DNA of 64,000 nt from positions 2,382,869 through 2,446,868 of the forward strand of contig NZ_KV917378.1 of assembly GCF_002019735.1 (NCBI RefSeq), in the 5' to 3' direction. Under the pieces are notes generated by a model that searched no databases, was not told the origin of the DNA, and saw nothing but the letters and a program-made list of their open reading frames with translations. Each line of letters opens with the position of its first letter. The stretch's first letter is position 1. This DNA is from Salipaludibacillus agaradhaerens. Lineage in GTDB: Bacteria; Bacillota; Bacilli; Bacillales; Salisediminibacteriaceae. The translations under genes were made by a program, and so were the position numbers. This document shows positions 47,746 to 57,150 of this stretch, one piece after another.

Positions 47746-47781
47746 AAGGAGAGGACACCTAATCGTTAGGCGCCTCTCCTT
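47746..47781 (-). terminator. Hairpin after KAS III-like gene
   Basis: AAGGAGAGG and CCTCTCCTT arms with an inner CCTAA/TTAGG stem, 30 bases beyond the stop on the minus strand. Confidence 0.65.
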
Positions 47782-47810
47782 TAATTTTTATAATCTCTTA
47801 AAAGTGTCCA

Positions 47811-48797
47811 TTAATATTTAAATAGAGCCGCCACTACTTGGAAACCTGCTCCAACTGACCAAAATAAGACATAATCGCCCCTTTGTATTCGTGCCTCTTC
47901 CAAAGAATCGTGAAAAGCAAAAAATGGACTGCTCGTCCCTGTGTAGCCGTATTTATTACCAACATAAGCAATCCGTTCATCATCGAGTTCAAAATGTTGT
48001 TGGAATTTTTCAATATTACTTAAAGCAAACTGGGATAAACAAAACATCTTAATATCTTTCGCTGTTAAGTTGTTACGAGCAAGTAACGTCTCTATCATAT
48101 CAAATGTTGGGGGCATACATACAGCGCCATCAAAAGGGAGCCATTTTATGTAGTCAGCTTCAGCAGTTCCTCGTAATGCTTGTGACAAACCACTTTCGGG
48201 GTATTTTATTTTATCACGGGTGGCGGAGTTATTAAAACTAATACTATCAATAAAGCCGTTTGATTCAGTCGTTTTTTCGAGAATCACTGCCGCTGCCCCG
48301 TCCCCATAATTAGCATACGTAATTTCTTCTTGTGGATTACTGATGAGACTATTGAAATCGGAGCCAACAATGAGTGCTCTCTGCATATACCGATTTGAGT
48401 TTAAATAGTGCGCCGCTTGCTCCACTGCTACCGTCATTCCCGCACAGTTGGCATTTGAATCATAGACTATCGTCTCATGGCTAGCATCAATAGCGTCGTG
48501 AACATACATCGCATTTGAAGGAAAAGTGGTTTCAGGCACTTGTGTGGAAAAGACAATCATATCCAAGTCCCTGCCTGTGAGCCCAGCTTTTGCTAATGCC
48601 CTCTTACTAGCATTTATCGCCATCGTCAAACCATTTTCATGATCATTATCAATAATGTAACGCTTTTCCCTCCCCATATGAGCGAGAAATTTTCTAATAT
48701 CTTTTCCTTGCCTATTAAAGTGATCAATATAAAAATCATTATCTACAACATTATCAGGGTGATAAATAGCCACGTCTTTAATCTTAATATGATCCAT
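47811..48797 (-). CDS. Ketoacyl-ACP synthase III-like protein with altered active site
   Basis: 328 residues with the thiolase fold of FabH. The nucleophile Cys is kept (SNANCAGMTVA, Cys118) and the C-terminal glycine block is SVGAGF. However the FabH catalytic His (HQAN) is replaced by SQFA and the Asn of GNTSAAS by Tyr (KYGYTGTSS), by hand alignment. Loss of both points away from decarboxylative condensation and toward acyl transfer or hydrolysis, as seen in divergent KAS III-like enzymes. GGGAGAG precedes the ATG. It is a single-gene unit with no fatty-acid genes around it. Substrate unknown. Confidence 0.8.
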   Translation of the reverse strand: MDHIKIKDVAIYHPDNVVDNDFYIDHFNRQGKDIRKFLAHMGREKRYIIDNDHENGLTMAINASKRALAKAGLTGRDLDMIVFSTQVPETTFPSNAMYVHDAIDASHETIVYDSNANCAGMTVAVEQAAHYLNSNRYMQRALIVGSDFNSLISNPQEEITYANYGDGAAAVILEKTTESNGFIDSISFNNSATRDKIKYPESGLSQALRGTAEADYIKWLPFDGAVCMPPTFDMIETLLARNNLTAKDIKMFCLSQFALSNIEKFQQHFELDDERIAYVGNKYGYTGTSSPFFAFHDSLEEARIQRGDYVLFWSVGAGFQVVAALFKY

Positions 48798-49040
48798 GAA
48801 ATCTCTCCCTTTACATATATTTCCGACAAACCAACTTAGACATATGCCTTTTTGTATTTAACGACTGAATCGTACTCACCTATCTCACTCTTCCCCTGAC
48901 AAAGCCCACGATTATTTCTCTATATGAAAACAAGACTTCCTTATTGAAAGTCCTGTCGTCACTCATTCTTCAAACAAAGCGGGCATTATGACAAACTACT
49001 ATCTCTCTGCCTTTTGATAACGTAGTCACTATCTGAAATG

Positions 49041-49391
49041 TTACAGTTCAACTATTTCTGCCGTCGTCAGCTTTGTGTTTCTCGCAAGGCGGCTAAGTTG
49101 CATTTTTAAAACAGATGACTTGACGTTAAGGATAACCTTTTTAAAGCCACTTTCTTTATACAATGTAAAAGCACCTTCCATAGACGGGACCATTTCTTGC
49201 TGTAAAATGTCTAACTTTGAGCAATCAATGTCTAAGGTGTACTCAGTGGCATTGATTTTATCCACTATTTTTTGATATTCATTCACAAAGTTCTCCACAT
49301 CTTTTGGACTGAATGTCCCATTCACTTCCATCTCTACTTTTTTAGCAGGTGTGTTTAAACCTAATTTGTACTTTTCACTCAACGCATTCAT
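49041..49391 (-). CDS. Small STAS-like protein of unknown function
   Basis: Up to 116 residues. The alternating pattern (KKVEMEVNGTFSPKDVENFV, EYTLDIDCSKLDILQQ, GFKKVILNVKS) suggests a STAS or anti-sigma-antagonist-like alpha/beta fold, but I cannot confirm a conserved phospho-Ser. The start is uncertain: AAGGAG touches the ATG at 49391, while an in-frame TTG at 49382 has it nine bases upstream and is the more likely initiator. It lies between the KAS III-like and soluble chemoreceptor genes, each apparently separately transcribed. Confidence 0.6.
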   Translation of the reverse strand: MNALSEKYKLGLNTPAKKVEMEVNGTFSPKDVENFVNEYQKIVDKINATEYTLDIDCSKLDILQQEMVPSMEGAFTLYKESGFKKVILNVKSSVLKMQLSRLARNTKLTTAEIVEL

Positions 49392-49606
49392 CTCCTTTTT
49401 ACTTCATTCTCACTTATGAGTATAATAGCCTATAAATTATAATAAATAAAGATTATCCATCTTTTATAAGAGAATTACCCAGTATAAAAATCTACTAAAA
49501 TTACAATTTTAGCATTTTAAGTAGATCATAAGATACATTCTTTTTATTGGCTAATGTCCAGACTATGTTTGTAAGAATCACCCTCACTCCGCTCACAATT
49601 AAATCT

Positions 49607-49748
49607 TATAAAACCAATCTGCAATCAGTCGGTATTTTCGTCCTTCTCCCACTGACTAGGAGTTGCGTTAACCAGAACATTAGCGGCTATTATCTCTCCC
49701 CTCTATGTTGAGGCGGGAGGTGTGCGGACACTTAACTGTGATAAAAAG
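49607..49748 (+). repeat. Dispersed CGAACCTTC repeat, long form (diverged)
   Basis: TATAAAACCAATCTGCAATC start, hairpin CAGTCGG...CCCACTGACT, AACCAGAACATTAGCGGC, CTCTCCCCTCTATGTTG, end GCGGACACTTAACTGTGAT. The remaining bases of the 49392-49966 gap are AT-rich and show no gene. Confidence 0.6.
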
Positions 49749-49966
49749 GGAATGTCACACTTGCGTTTTAACCTACAAAAGTTGAACAATGATAAATTGC
49801 CTCTACCGCACCACACGGCCTTTTTACAGATGTGCGTTGTATAGTAAATTGGACAATGTTCATTTGAAAAATCCGTTAGACATTTAGTCAGCAATTAATT
49901 GTTCGTAATTGCGGACGGTCCCACTCGGAAAAAAGCTGAATCAGTAGACTCATAAATTCATGCACA

Positions 49967-50794
49967 TCATTCATATGTGACAAGTTGAGCCATAAAAGAT
50001 TTCATTTCTTCGGATGTTTTATTTAACTTTTCAATATCATCCATAAACTCTGTAATTAATTTTACTTCCTGCTGAGAAGAGTCGTTTATATCATTGAAAT
50101 CAAGCTGCATTTTTTCAATAGAGTTTTTAATATTACTTAGTGAACTTTCGATATTTGTCGTAGCTTGCTTTGTGTCTAATGATAATTTACGTACTTCATT
50201 TGCCACTACTCCAAATCCAGCGCCTTCTGCGCCTACCCTTGCGGCTTCAATGGCTGCATTTAAACCAAGAAGATTTGTTTGCTCAGAAATACCCCGGATT
50301 ACACTTGTCACATCTGTCACCTTCGCTGAATTTTCTACAGCATATTTGGCATTTTCTGATATTTGTTCACTCGATGCAGACAACTCTTCTGAGTGAGCAG
50401 CGATATGCTGTATTTTATCTAGCAGCTGACTAGAAATGCCTTGCATTGTATCCATAATATCTTCTAATTTTTCTTGACGCTTCCGGCTTACCGCCACGTT
50501 CATTCCTGCTACTAGACGTCCCTCCTCATTTTTAATAGGGAGTGAAATAGAATCAAACGATACTCCAAACTCCTCAGCTGGAACTGGGACAACAACCGTT
50601 TTATTCGGGTCAACCATTTGAAAATCCACGTACTTAGGGGGTAATGGGTCCCCTTTTTTATGTTTAAAATCAAGCTCATTACTTGGGCTGTAAAACACAT
50701 ACTCTTTATCATCAAAAATAGTAATCATTACCTCTTCACGCATGATTTCCTTAATATAAGGCACCGAAGCGATGAGCGCTTGGACGATATCCAT
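49967..50794 (-). CDS. Soluble chemoreceptor (YfmS-like methyl-accepting protein)
   Basis: 275 residues with no membrane segment. The N-terminal 110 residues look like a small PAS/cache-like sensor ([38 protein letters not shown]), and the C-terminal half is a short MCP signalling hairpin with [18 protein letters not shown] at the tip. B. subtilis YfmS is a cytoplasmic receptor of the same size and build. GAAGGAG precedes the ATG; TTGACA and TATAGA upstream with a short 15-base spacer could be its promoter. Confidence 0.85.
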   Translation of the reverse strand: MDIVQALIASVPYIKEIMREEVMITIFDDKEYVFYSPSNELDFKHKKGDPLPPKYVDFQMVDPNKTVVVPVPAEEFGVSFDSISLPIKNEEGRLVAGMNVAVSRKRQEKLEDIMDTMQGISSQLLDKIQHIAAHSEELSASSEQISENAKYAVENSAKVTDVTSVIRGISEQTNLLGLNAAIEAARVGAEGAGFGVVANEVRKLSLDTKQATTNIESSLSNIKNSIEKMQLDFNDINDSSQQEVKLITEFMDDIEKLNKTSEEMKSFMAQLVTYE

Positions 50795-50993
50795 AGTGAA
50801 AACTCCTTCTAAATATTTCTATATTTTTTACGAATTCGTGTCAATTTTAACACGTTAATCGAGACTTTAATAATAGGACTTTTTATCTATTTTTAGGATA
50901 TTCAAGATATATTCAATGAAATAGTGACTAAGTTCTGAGAGTATAGAATCATTACCATGATACACACATTATTAATTGAGAGGGTTGAAGGAA

Positions 50994-51752
50994 ATGACAG
51001 ATTTACAAGGAAAAATTGGAATTGTAACAGGGGGCGGCAGCGGAATTGGGCGTGAAGTCGCTTTAACGCTTGCTAAAAGAGGGGCTCATGTCACAATTGC
51101 AGATATTTCTGAAGAAGGCGGTAACGAAACTGTTCAGCTGATTGAAGCATTAGGTGCTAAAGCGCTCTTTGTAAAAACAGACGTCAGCCGTCTTGATGAT
51201 GTAAAAAATTACGTTCACACAACACTCAACACGTTTAGTCGTATAGATATGTTTTTTAACAACGCAGGGATTGAAGGCCAAGTCATTCCTCTTGCTGATT
51301 ACCCAGAAGAACTTTTCAACAAAGTCGTTGATATCAACCTTAAAGGTGCTTTTTACGGGATGAAATATGTCATCCAAGCGATGTTAAAAAATGGCGGTGG
51401 GGCTATCGTCAATACTGCATCTAATGCAGGGATTGTTGGCTCTCCGGGTGTTAGCCCATATGCTGGCACAAAACATGGCGTCATTGGGCTAACTAAGACA
51501 GCTGCCGGTGAATATGCGGCGCAAAATATACGCGTGAACGCTATCGCCCCTGGTCCTACAGCGACCAATATGATGGAGCGTTTTACTCAAGGGTCAGAAG
51601 AGGCTCATAATCAAGTTAAAGCCGGTATTCCAGCTGGAAGATATGGGACTCCTCAAGAAGTAGCTAATCTCGTTGCTTTCCTTCTTAGCGATGAGGCACC
51701 CATTATTAATGGTGCCGTTTATCCAATTGACGGCGGGCTAACTGCACTGTAA
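50994..51752 (+). CDS. Short-chain dehydrogenase/reductase
   Basis: 252 residues of the classical SDR family: NAD(P) site TGGGSGIGRE, NNAG, catalytic Ser in NTASNAGIVGSPG region and Tyr-Lys in YAGTKHG. Asp at the end of strand 2 (TIADISEEG) suggests NAD(H) preference. The ATG at 50994 is used; GAGAGG lies nine bases upstream, and a TTG at 50976 is an alternative. Substrate unknown; the sequence resembles glucose-dehydrogenase-like and 2,5-dichloro-diol-type SDRs. Single-gene unit. Confidence 0.9.
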   Translation: MTDLQGKIGIVTGGGSGIGREVALTLAKRGAHVTIADISEEGGNETVQLIEALGAKALFVKTDVSRLDDVKNYVHTTLNTFSRIDMFFNNAGIEGQVIPLADYPEELFNKVVDINLKGAFYGMKYVIQAMLKNGGGAIVNTASNAGIVGSPGVSPYAGTKHGVIGLTKTAAGEYAAQNIRVNAIAPGPTATNMMERFTQGSEEAHNQVKAGIPAGRYGTPQEVANLVAFLLSDEAPIINGAVYPIDGGLTAL

Positions 51753-51874
51753 GACAAAGAAAAATAAAGATCATTCAATCGAAACCGTTAATGACCGACA
51801 CTACTAAAAGCACTGAAAAATGCTTTTAGGTTGGCCAGAGATCCTACCATTAAAAAAAGACTATCATTCACTTA

Positions 51875-51913
51875 AAATGGCACCAATCACTTCAAATATG
51901 ATTGGTGCCATTT
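51875..51913. terminator. Bidirectional intrinsic terminator
   Basis: AAATGGCACCAATCA and TGATTGGTGCCATTT, 15 perfect pairs with a nine-base loop, between the convergent SDR and lipoprotein genes. Confidence 0.85.
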
Positions 51914-51938
51914 ATAACTTATATATACGCCGTTACGT

Positions 51939-52973
51939 TCATTGGACATTCAATTTATAGAGAATGTAGTTTTCTTCACCCGAGCTTTCTTCTTCGACAA
52001 GCTCTCCAGTTAGGTTCTCCCCACTCTCACCATAATGAGTCACGATGTAATCTAATTGATTATGTCTGTATGGCTTAAATTCAATGGCAAGGTTCATTTC
52101 CGCTTCGTCATCAATATCATCAGGATAATTAACAGATGCTGCAAAGGTGCCATCAGGGTTAATTGTCACCACATTTGAATAGCCAAAGGAGATATAATCA
52201 GGGAGCTCTACTTCAATATGGATATTCGCGCCCTCCTCCAAGTTTGTCCTTCCAGTCATATAAAAACGTTCGTCATCACGTTCAACTTCAACGTCATCAA
52301 TCCAAACGTCTACATCCCCTTGATCTTCAGGGAAATTCCATTCGGGTGTTTGTGACGTAAGAGTAACGAATTTATCGTCTTCAGGAACATAGGCTAATTC
52401 TGATTTTAATTCATATACTTTTCCTTCCTCATCGCTATCCGCCACATATCGAAATGGCCCTTCTATAAGCTCCAATGATTCCCCATAATGAGCTAAAATC
52501 TCATCTGACTGACGGCCAACTCCAACGCTCACTTCAAGCACAATTTCTGTATCGTAAACTTGTGGATGCTGCAATTTTGTCTCAAAAGAACCATCTTCCT
52601 CAACATCTACGGTCGTATCATAGCCAACAAATGTATAATCATCAGACTTCGCTCGAATTCTAACAGTCGTTTCAGGCAATAAATTCGACTGACCGTTCAC
52701 TACATAATGATCTTCCTGTTCTTCAATCTCAATCTCCCACCAACTATCGAAGTCACCTTGATCCTCAGGAGCCTCTTCTACCTCTTCATTAGCCACTGTT
52801 GTTTCCACTGGCTCTCGATTATCATTATTATTATCTTCAGTCTCATTTAAATTGTCCGCCTCATTATTACTAGCGGTATCCTCTTCACCCCCTGAAGCAT
52901 TATTACACCCGACCATAACGGTCATCAACACACCACATATAAGTAATAATTGGGATGATTTTTGTCTAAACAT
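51939..52973 (-). CDS. Acidic lipoprotein with duplicated beta-sandwich-like domain
   Basis: 344 residues; lipobox MVGCNNAS (Cys about residue 23), then an Asn/Glu/Asp-rich linker to residue 70, then two copies of a domain of about 120 residues. Matching blocks in the copies are YVVNGQSNLLPETTVRI and FYMTGRTNLEEGANIHI, DGSFETKLQHP and DGTFAASVNYP, and AHYGESLELIEG and THYGESGENLTG. Each copy begins with an EDQGD-type motif. Likely an extracellular beta-sandwich (Ig- or Gmad2-like) protein. Strongly acidic. Function unknown. Confidence 0.7.
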   Translation of the reverse strand: MFRQKSSQLLLICGVLMTVMVGCNNASGGEEDTASNNEADNLNETEDNNNDNREPVETTVANEEVEEAPEDQGDFDSWWEIEIEEQEDHYVVNGQSNLLPETTVRIRAKSDDYTFVGYDTTVDVEEDGSFETKLQHPQVYDTEIVLEVSVGVGRQSDEILAHYGESLELIEGPFRYVADSDEEGKVYELKSELAYVPEDDKFVTLTSQTPEWNFPEDQGDVDVWIDDVEVERDDERFYMTGRTNLEEGANIHIEVELPDYISFGYSNVVTINPDGTFAASVNYPDDIDDEAEMNLAIEFKPYRHNQLDYIVTHYGESGENLTGELVEEESSGEENYILYKLNVQ

Positions 52974-53117
52974 ATGCGTCCCCTCTCTAGTTAATAATAT
53001 ATGACTTTATAACGAACAATAGCCATTAAAGGCAATTATACGTAACAGATGCTACACCAATCAACCCCAATCTTGGATCCCCTAGCCATTTCACCATATT
53101 CCAGTTCAGGGCAAGAA

Positions 53118-53155
53118 AGCCTTTAGAGCAGCATAATCACACTTCTCTAAAGGCT
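53118..53155 (-). terminator. Intrinsic terminator of aldo/keto reductase gene
   Basis: AGCCTTTAGAG and CTCTAAAGGCT arms, 16-base loop, 13 bases after the stop on the minus strand. Confidence 0.8.
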
Positions 53156-53167
53156 GAACTAACAAAG

Positions 53168-54085
53168 CTATGGCAACTCATTTCCTGCTGAACGATATAA
53201 TTCATACCACTCTTCACGGGATAATGTGATATTTGACGCTTGGCAAATTTGCTGAATTCTGTCGGGGTTCATCGATCCTATCACAGGTTGCATTCTCCCC
53301 GGATGACGCAAAATCCAGGCAATAGCGACCGCAGATGAGGTAATTCCTTTCTTTTCTGCTACTTCCTCCAGTTTAGCGTTCACTTTTGGATAATCGGTGT
53401 TTCCGATAAAAACACCTTCAATCATCCCATGCTGGAAAGGGGACCATGCTTGTACCGTCATATGATGAAGACGACTATATTCCAACAAATGACTATCCCT
53501 TACTACCGCTGCTTCGTTAAACATGTTTACATTTAATCCGGCATCGATCATAGGTGTATGGACAAGACTGAGTTGGAGCTGATTAATAATCAATTCCTCT
53601 GTCACATACTTTTTAAGTAAATCTACTTGCAGAGGATGGTGATTGCTCACACCGAAGTGGCGCACCTTTCCGCTTGTCTTTAACTCACTAAACGCTTCAG
53701 CTACTTCCTCCGGTTCTACTAAAGCATCAGGGCGATGAAGCAGCAAAATATCGAGGTGATCAGTTTGCAAGCGCTTTAAACTATCCTCGACAGAGGTCAT
53801 AATATGTTTCTTTGAGAAATCAAAAAAGCCATCTCTAATACCACATTTTGATTGAAGAATAATGTCTTCACGCCGTACAGAAGACTGCTTTAAGGCTTGA
53901 GCAAATACGTCTTCAGATTTCCCCCCTCCATAAATATCAGCATGATCAAATAAATCAATGCCTGAGGCGAATGATGTTTCAATGACTTCCGTTGCCTTTT
54001 CTAACGATAACCCGGCCATACGCATACACCCTAGAGAAATATCCCCCGCTTCTAAGTTACTGTTACCTAATGTCAACTTACGCAT
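53168..54085 (-). CDS. Aldo/keto reductase (YdhF-like)
   Basis: 305 residues from the ATG at 54085 (AAGGAG eight bases upstream). NADPH-dependent oxidoreductase of the AKR superfamily: DHADIYGGGKSEDVF holds catalytic Asp and Tyr, LQSKCGI the Lys, and HFGVSNH and GSMNPDRIQQI the cofactor site. Closest in build to B. subtilis/E. coli YdhF, whose substrates are not well defined. Stands alone and diverges from the acetyltransferase gene. Confidence 0.9.
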   Translation of the reverse strand: MRKLTLGNSNLEAGDISLGCMRMAGLSLEKATEVIETSFASGIDLFDHADIYGGGKSEDVFAQALKQSSVRREDIILQSKCGIRDGFFDFSKKHIMTSVEDSLKRLQTDHLDILLLHRPDALVEPEEVAEAFSELKTSGKVRHFGVSNHHPLQVDLLKKYVTEELIINQLQLSLVHTPMIDAGLNVNMFNEAAVVRDSHLLEYSRLHHMTVQAWSPFQHGMIEGVFIGNTDYPKVNAKLEEVAEKKGITSSAVAIAWILRHPGRMQPVIGSMNPDRIQQICQASNITLSREEWYELYRSAGNELP

Positions 54086-54217
54086 GTCTTCACTCCTTAT
54101 AATCAATGATACTAATAGTTTAGCGTATTTATGCCAATCTATCTAATTTGTTAGTTGAAAAAGAGGATGAGCAGTGCCATAATAATATAATCTTAAACGG
54201 ATAATTGAGGTGACATG

Positions 54218-54658
54218 ATGGAGATCACACATATTAACAGTCAACATGAACTAGAAAAAGCATTTGCTATTCGACAAGCGGTCTTTGTGGACGAACAAGG
54301 GGTATCTCTTGAAGAAGAATTCGATGAATACGAAGAATTAGCTGATCACCTTCTTGTTTGTACAGAAGGTCAAGCTGTAGGCACAGGTAGAATACGATTT
54401 GTCGAAAAAAAGGCCAAGCTTGAGCGTATTTGTATTCTTGATACTCATAGAAAAGAGGGAATCGGAGCTCTCATTATTAAGGAATTAGAAACTATCGCAT
54501 TGAAACAAGGCTACAAACACTTTACCCTCCATGCCCAAACACATGCCAAAGGATTTTATGAAAAGCTCGGCTACTCTTCATGCTCTGACACGTTTATGGA
54601 AGAGGGGATTCCCCATATCATCATGGAAAAAAGGATCAGCCGAACTACTAGCAAATAG
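54218..54658 (+). CDS. GNAT-family acetyltransferase (YjcF-like)
   Basis: 146 residues. AIRQAVFVDEQGVSLEEEFDE at the N-terminus, the strand GTGRIRFVEKKAKLERI and the CoA-binding region HRKEGIGALIIKELE mark the YjcF/ElaA-like acetyltransferases; FYEKLGY ends the core. Two adjacent ATG codons (54215 and 54218) are possible; the second is better spaced from GAGGTG. Substrate unknown. Confidence 0.85.
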   Translation: MEITHINSQHELEKAFAIRQAVFVDEQGVSLEEEFDEYEELADHLLVCTEGQAVGTGRIRFVEKKAKLERICILDTHRKEGIGALIIKELETIALKQGYKHFTLHAQTHAKGFYEKLGYSSCSDTFMEEGIPHIIMEKRISRTTSK

Positions 54659-54661
54659 GCC

Positions 54662-54717
54662 GTCTCCACCAAAAGCTGTCAAGAAAACAGCTGAATCGGG
54701 AGACAGCCCACCTTTTT
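54662..54717 (+). terminator. Terminator after acetyltransferase
   Basis: GTCTCC/GGAGAC outer arms and AGCTGT/ACAGCT inner arms, then five T. Confidence 0.7.
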
Positions 54718-54769
54718 ATCAAGAAAGCCTACTAACCACTTAACGATATTCTTTCACATGCGCAAATGA

Positions 54770-55870
54770 TTAACGCCTTTCCATCAAGTTAGCACCAACA
54801 CCCATACACACAACACCGAAGAGTAAGAGCATGGCCAGCGGTTGTGCTAAATCCATGACCCCGTACCTATTAAGAACTGCTTGGTGCAATGCTTCCATGC
54901 CATACGTGATTGGCATGGCTTTTGTTATCATGAGAATGATATCATTCGTAATTACCTCAAGCGGCCAGAATGCACCGCCTAACATAGCCATACTGACAGC
55001 TACGAGAGGAATCGCAACTTGAAGCTGTTGAGGCGACCGCACGATACCTATTAGTAGGACCCCTAAGGCGACAATCGCAAATACAAAGCATGCTGTGACC
55101 ACCGCAATAACACCAAATTGTCCATTAAAACCAAAGTCTAATGTCATCTGGAAAAATAAAAATAAGATGAGTATTTGAGCATATCCGATGACAAAACTAA
55201 ACAACAAATTGCCAAGGTACATCTGCCATTTTTTTAAAGGGGACAGAATCAAACGATCCCATGTGCCTGAGCGTTTTTCTTCCGACACATTCATTAAACT
55301 GAATAAAACCGTATAAATGGAAAAGAACAGCGTCATCCCAAACAGCACTTGCAGCCTATCTGCTTGTGCAAATTGATCGTCTTCTCCTAAGTGGGATGAC
55401 GTTACCAAGTGTAATACTGGTTCCTCAAGATTGTTGGCAACATCTTCACGGAAAGTGTCATCCATTACTTGCCTTTCAGCTTCCTGCAATCTCATTTCTT
55501 CTGCAAAAACCCGATGAACATGCTGTTCCACCATGTGATAACTTACGTTTTCTGCCACTTTCACAATCCGATAATCGTCTTCATCTATTTGTAAAGCGAA
55601 CTCAATATTACCCTTAGCTAGTGACTCTTTCGCCTCTTCTTCTTCAACCCAATCAAACACAAACACATCAGATGCGTTTAGCTTATCGTCCCATTCATCT
55701 CGTGTTTGGTCAGATAGCGATGGGGTTGAAAATGTCGTCACTGTCATCGTAGCATCCCCTACTCTACCCGCTAATAAAAACACAAACAAAACGGTTAAGC
55801 CCACCATTGAAAGGACCCAAACAGGCTCTCGCCACAATCGTTTCCATTGTAATAAAAAAATCGCAATCAT
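54770..55870 (-). CDS. lnrN: ABC-2 type permease, LnrN-like
   Basis: 366 residues from the ATG at 55870, which overlaps the previous stop by four bases (ATGA) and has GGAGGGAGG upstream; the frame stays open further but not meaningfully. One N-terminal membrane segment, a large extracellular loop (about 40-175) and five C-terminal segments with SEEKRSGTWDRLILSPLKKW, the ABC2-membrane cytoplasmic motif, and GGAFWPLEV. Third component of an ABC exporter. Order and sizes match lnrLMN of B. subtilis (linearmycin resistance). Confidence 0.82.
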   Translation of the reverse strand: MIAIFLLQWKRLWREPVWVLSMVGLTVLFVFLLAGRVGDATMTVTTFSTPSLSDQTRDEWDDKLNASDVFVFDWVEEEEAKESLAKGNIEFALQIDEDDYRIVKVAENVSYHMVEQHVHRVFAEEMRLQEAERQVMDDTFREDVANNLEEPVLHLVTSSHLGEDDQFAQADRLQVLFGMTLFFSIYTVLFSLMNVSEEKRSGTWDRLILSPLKKWQMYLGNLLFSFVIGYAQILILFLFFQMTLDFGFNGQFGVIAVVTACFVFAIVALGVLLIGIVRSPQQLQVAIPLVAVSMAMLGGAFWPLEVITNDIILMITKAMPITYGMEALHQAVLNRYGVMDLAQPLAMLLLFGVVCMGVGANLMERR

Positions 55871-57135
55871 GACGCTGCCTCCCTCCTTTTTGGAAATACC
55901 ACGAGGCTTATCACAAATAGCAGAATAGCCATACAAATAACTTTCGCAAGTGGTGATATGATAAGTGATAGATCAACACCTTGCATCCATAGTAAAAAGC
56001 TCGTTAAAGCCGCACCATTTGGTGTCCATTCACCAACTGTTTGTAATACCCCGGAAACCGGAAAGAAGCTTCCACCTGCAAATGCAAGTAAACTAACTAT
56101 GCCTGCTGAAAAGACATTTGATATAGAAGCACTTGTAAATCGAAGTGTCAGTGACGTTAATAATGTTGCCACACTACCGACACATAAAGAAAAAATACCT
56201 ACAATTAACAACATCCCTGCAACAAATTCAACCGAATGAAATGTAAAGGAGTTGAATAAAAGAGCGGATAAACCAAATAAAATAAGTAATTGGAGACAAA
56301 CCACTAAGAATGTGGCAAAAAATTTACCTAACAAATACACAAATGGATGCTTACCAGACAGTAAAATTCGATTAAATGCTTGCTGTTTCTTTTCAAGCAA
56401 AGCTCTTTCAGAAGTAGCAGAGGCCGTATATAAGGCGAACATAACTGCCATGCCAAGCGTATAGTACTCTAAGGATTGTATAGGTTCCCCTGCTGATACT
56501 GTCTCAGTACCTCCTAATTCATCATTATCTTCTGCTCCTGACACATAATTGCCGTTACTGGCATGAGCAATGGCTGTTTCAAAATTTAACGACCGTGTAA
56601 AGTTATCAAGTATATTACTGATGACCTTCGCGCCTAATGACCGATAATCAATGACCGTCAAATCGAACGTTTGACCATCCCCTTGATTTAAAAGCATTTT
56701 TTCTAAAGAGTGATACGTAAACCCTTCAGGAATCGTTAAAATCGCTATAACATCCTCATTATCTAGCGCTTTCTGTGCTTCTTCTGCTGTCATTTCTGTC
56801 TTTTCCACAATGTCACTGATTTGTCCGCTTTCCAACATACTCTCTAAGATCAGGAGGGGATGTGAGGACATTGCCATCGCCTCCAACTCTCCCTTTGTAT
56901 CATCCGCTAAGTTAGAACGATCCAATTCAGCTGTAAATTGTGTAATGCCTTGTTCTACCTCGTCTTCGATGACGATTCCTAGCTCTAATGATAGCGTTTG
57001 ACTGTCACTTCCCATAATCCCTTGCAATGAAAACCCTAAAATTGCCGTCAATACAAAAGGCATTAATAGCAAGGTAAGTAATCCCGTTTTATCTCTTATG
57101 AGAACGAGAATATCCTTTTTTAAAAAAGAAACCAT
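55867..57135 (-). CDS. lnrM: ABC-2 type permease, LnrM-like
   Basis: 422 residues with the same layout as the next gene: an N-terminal segment (TGLLTLLLMPFVLTAILGF), a long extracellular loop to about residue 230 and five to six terminal membrane segments; SERALLEKKQQAFNRILLSG is the cytoplasmic coupling motif and GGSFFPVSG closes the fold. It lies 15 bases after the ATPase gene and overlaps lnrN. The two permeases probably form a heterodimer with LnrL. Confidence 0.82.
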   Translation of the reverse strand: MVSFLKKDILVLIRDKTGLLTLLLMPFVLTAILGFSLQGIMGSDSQTLSLELGIVIEDEVEQGITQFTAELDRSNLADDTKGELEAMAMSSHPLLILESMLESGQISDIVEKTEMTAEEAQKALDNEDVIAILTIPEGFTYHSLEKMLLNQGDGQTFDLTVIDYRSLGAKVISNILDNFTRSLNFETAIAHASNGNYVSGAEDNDELGGTETVSAGEPIQSLEYYTLGMAVMFALYTASATSERALLEKKQQAFNRILLSGKHPFVYLLGKFFATFLVVCLQLLILFGLSALLFNSFTFHSVEFVAGMLLIVGIFSLCVGSVATLLTSLTLRFTSASISNVFSAGIVSLLAFAGGSFFPVSGVLQTVGEWTPNGAALTSFLLWMQGVDLSLIISPLAKVICMAILLFVISLVVFPKRREAAS

Positions 57136-57150
57136 CTTCTATTCACCCCC

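Noticed and set aside
54933-54950. Fur-like ATGAGAATGATATCATTC sequence
   Set aside because: Lies inside the lnrN-like coding region, away from any promoter.
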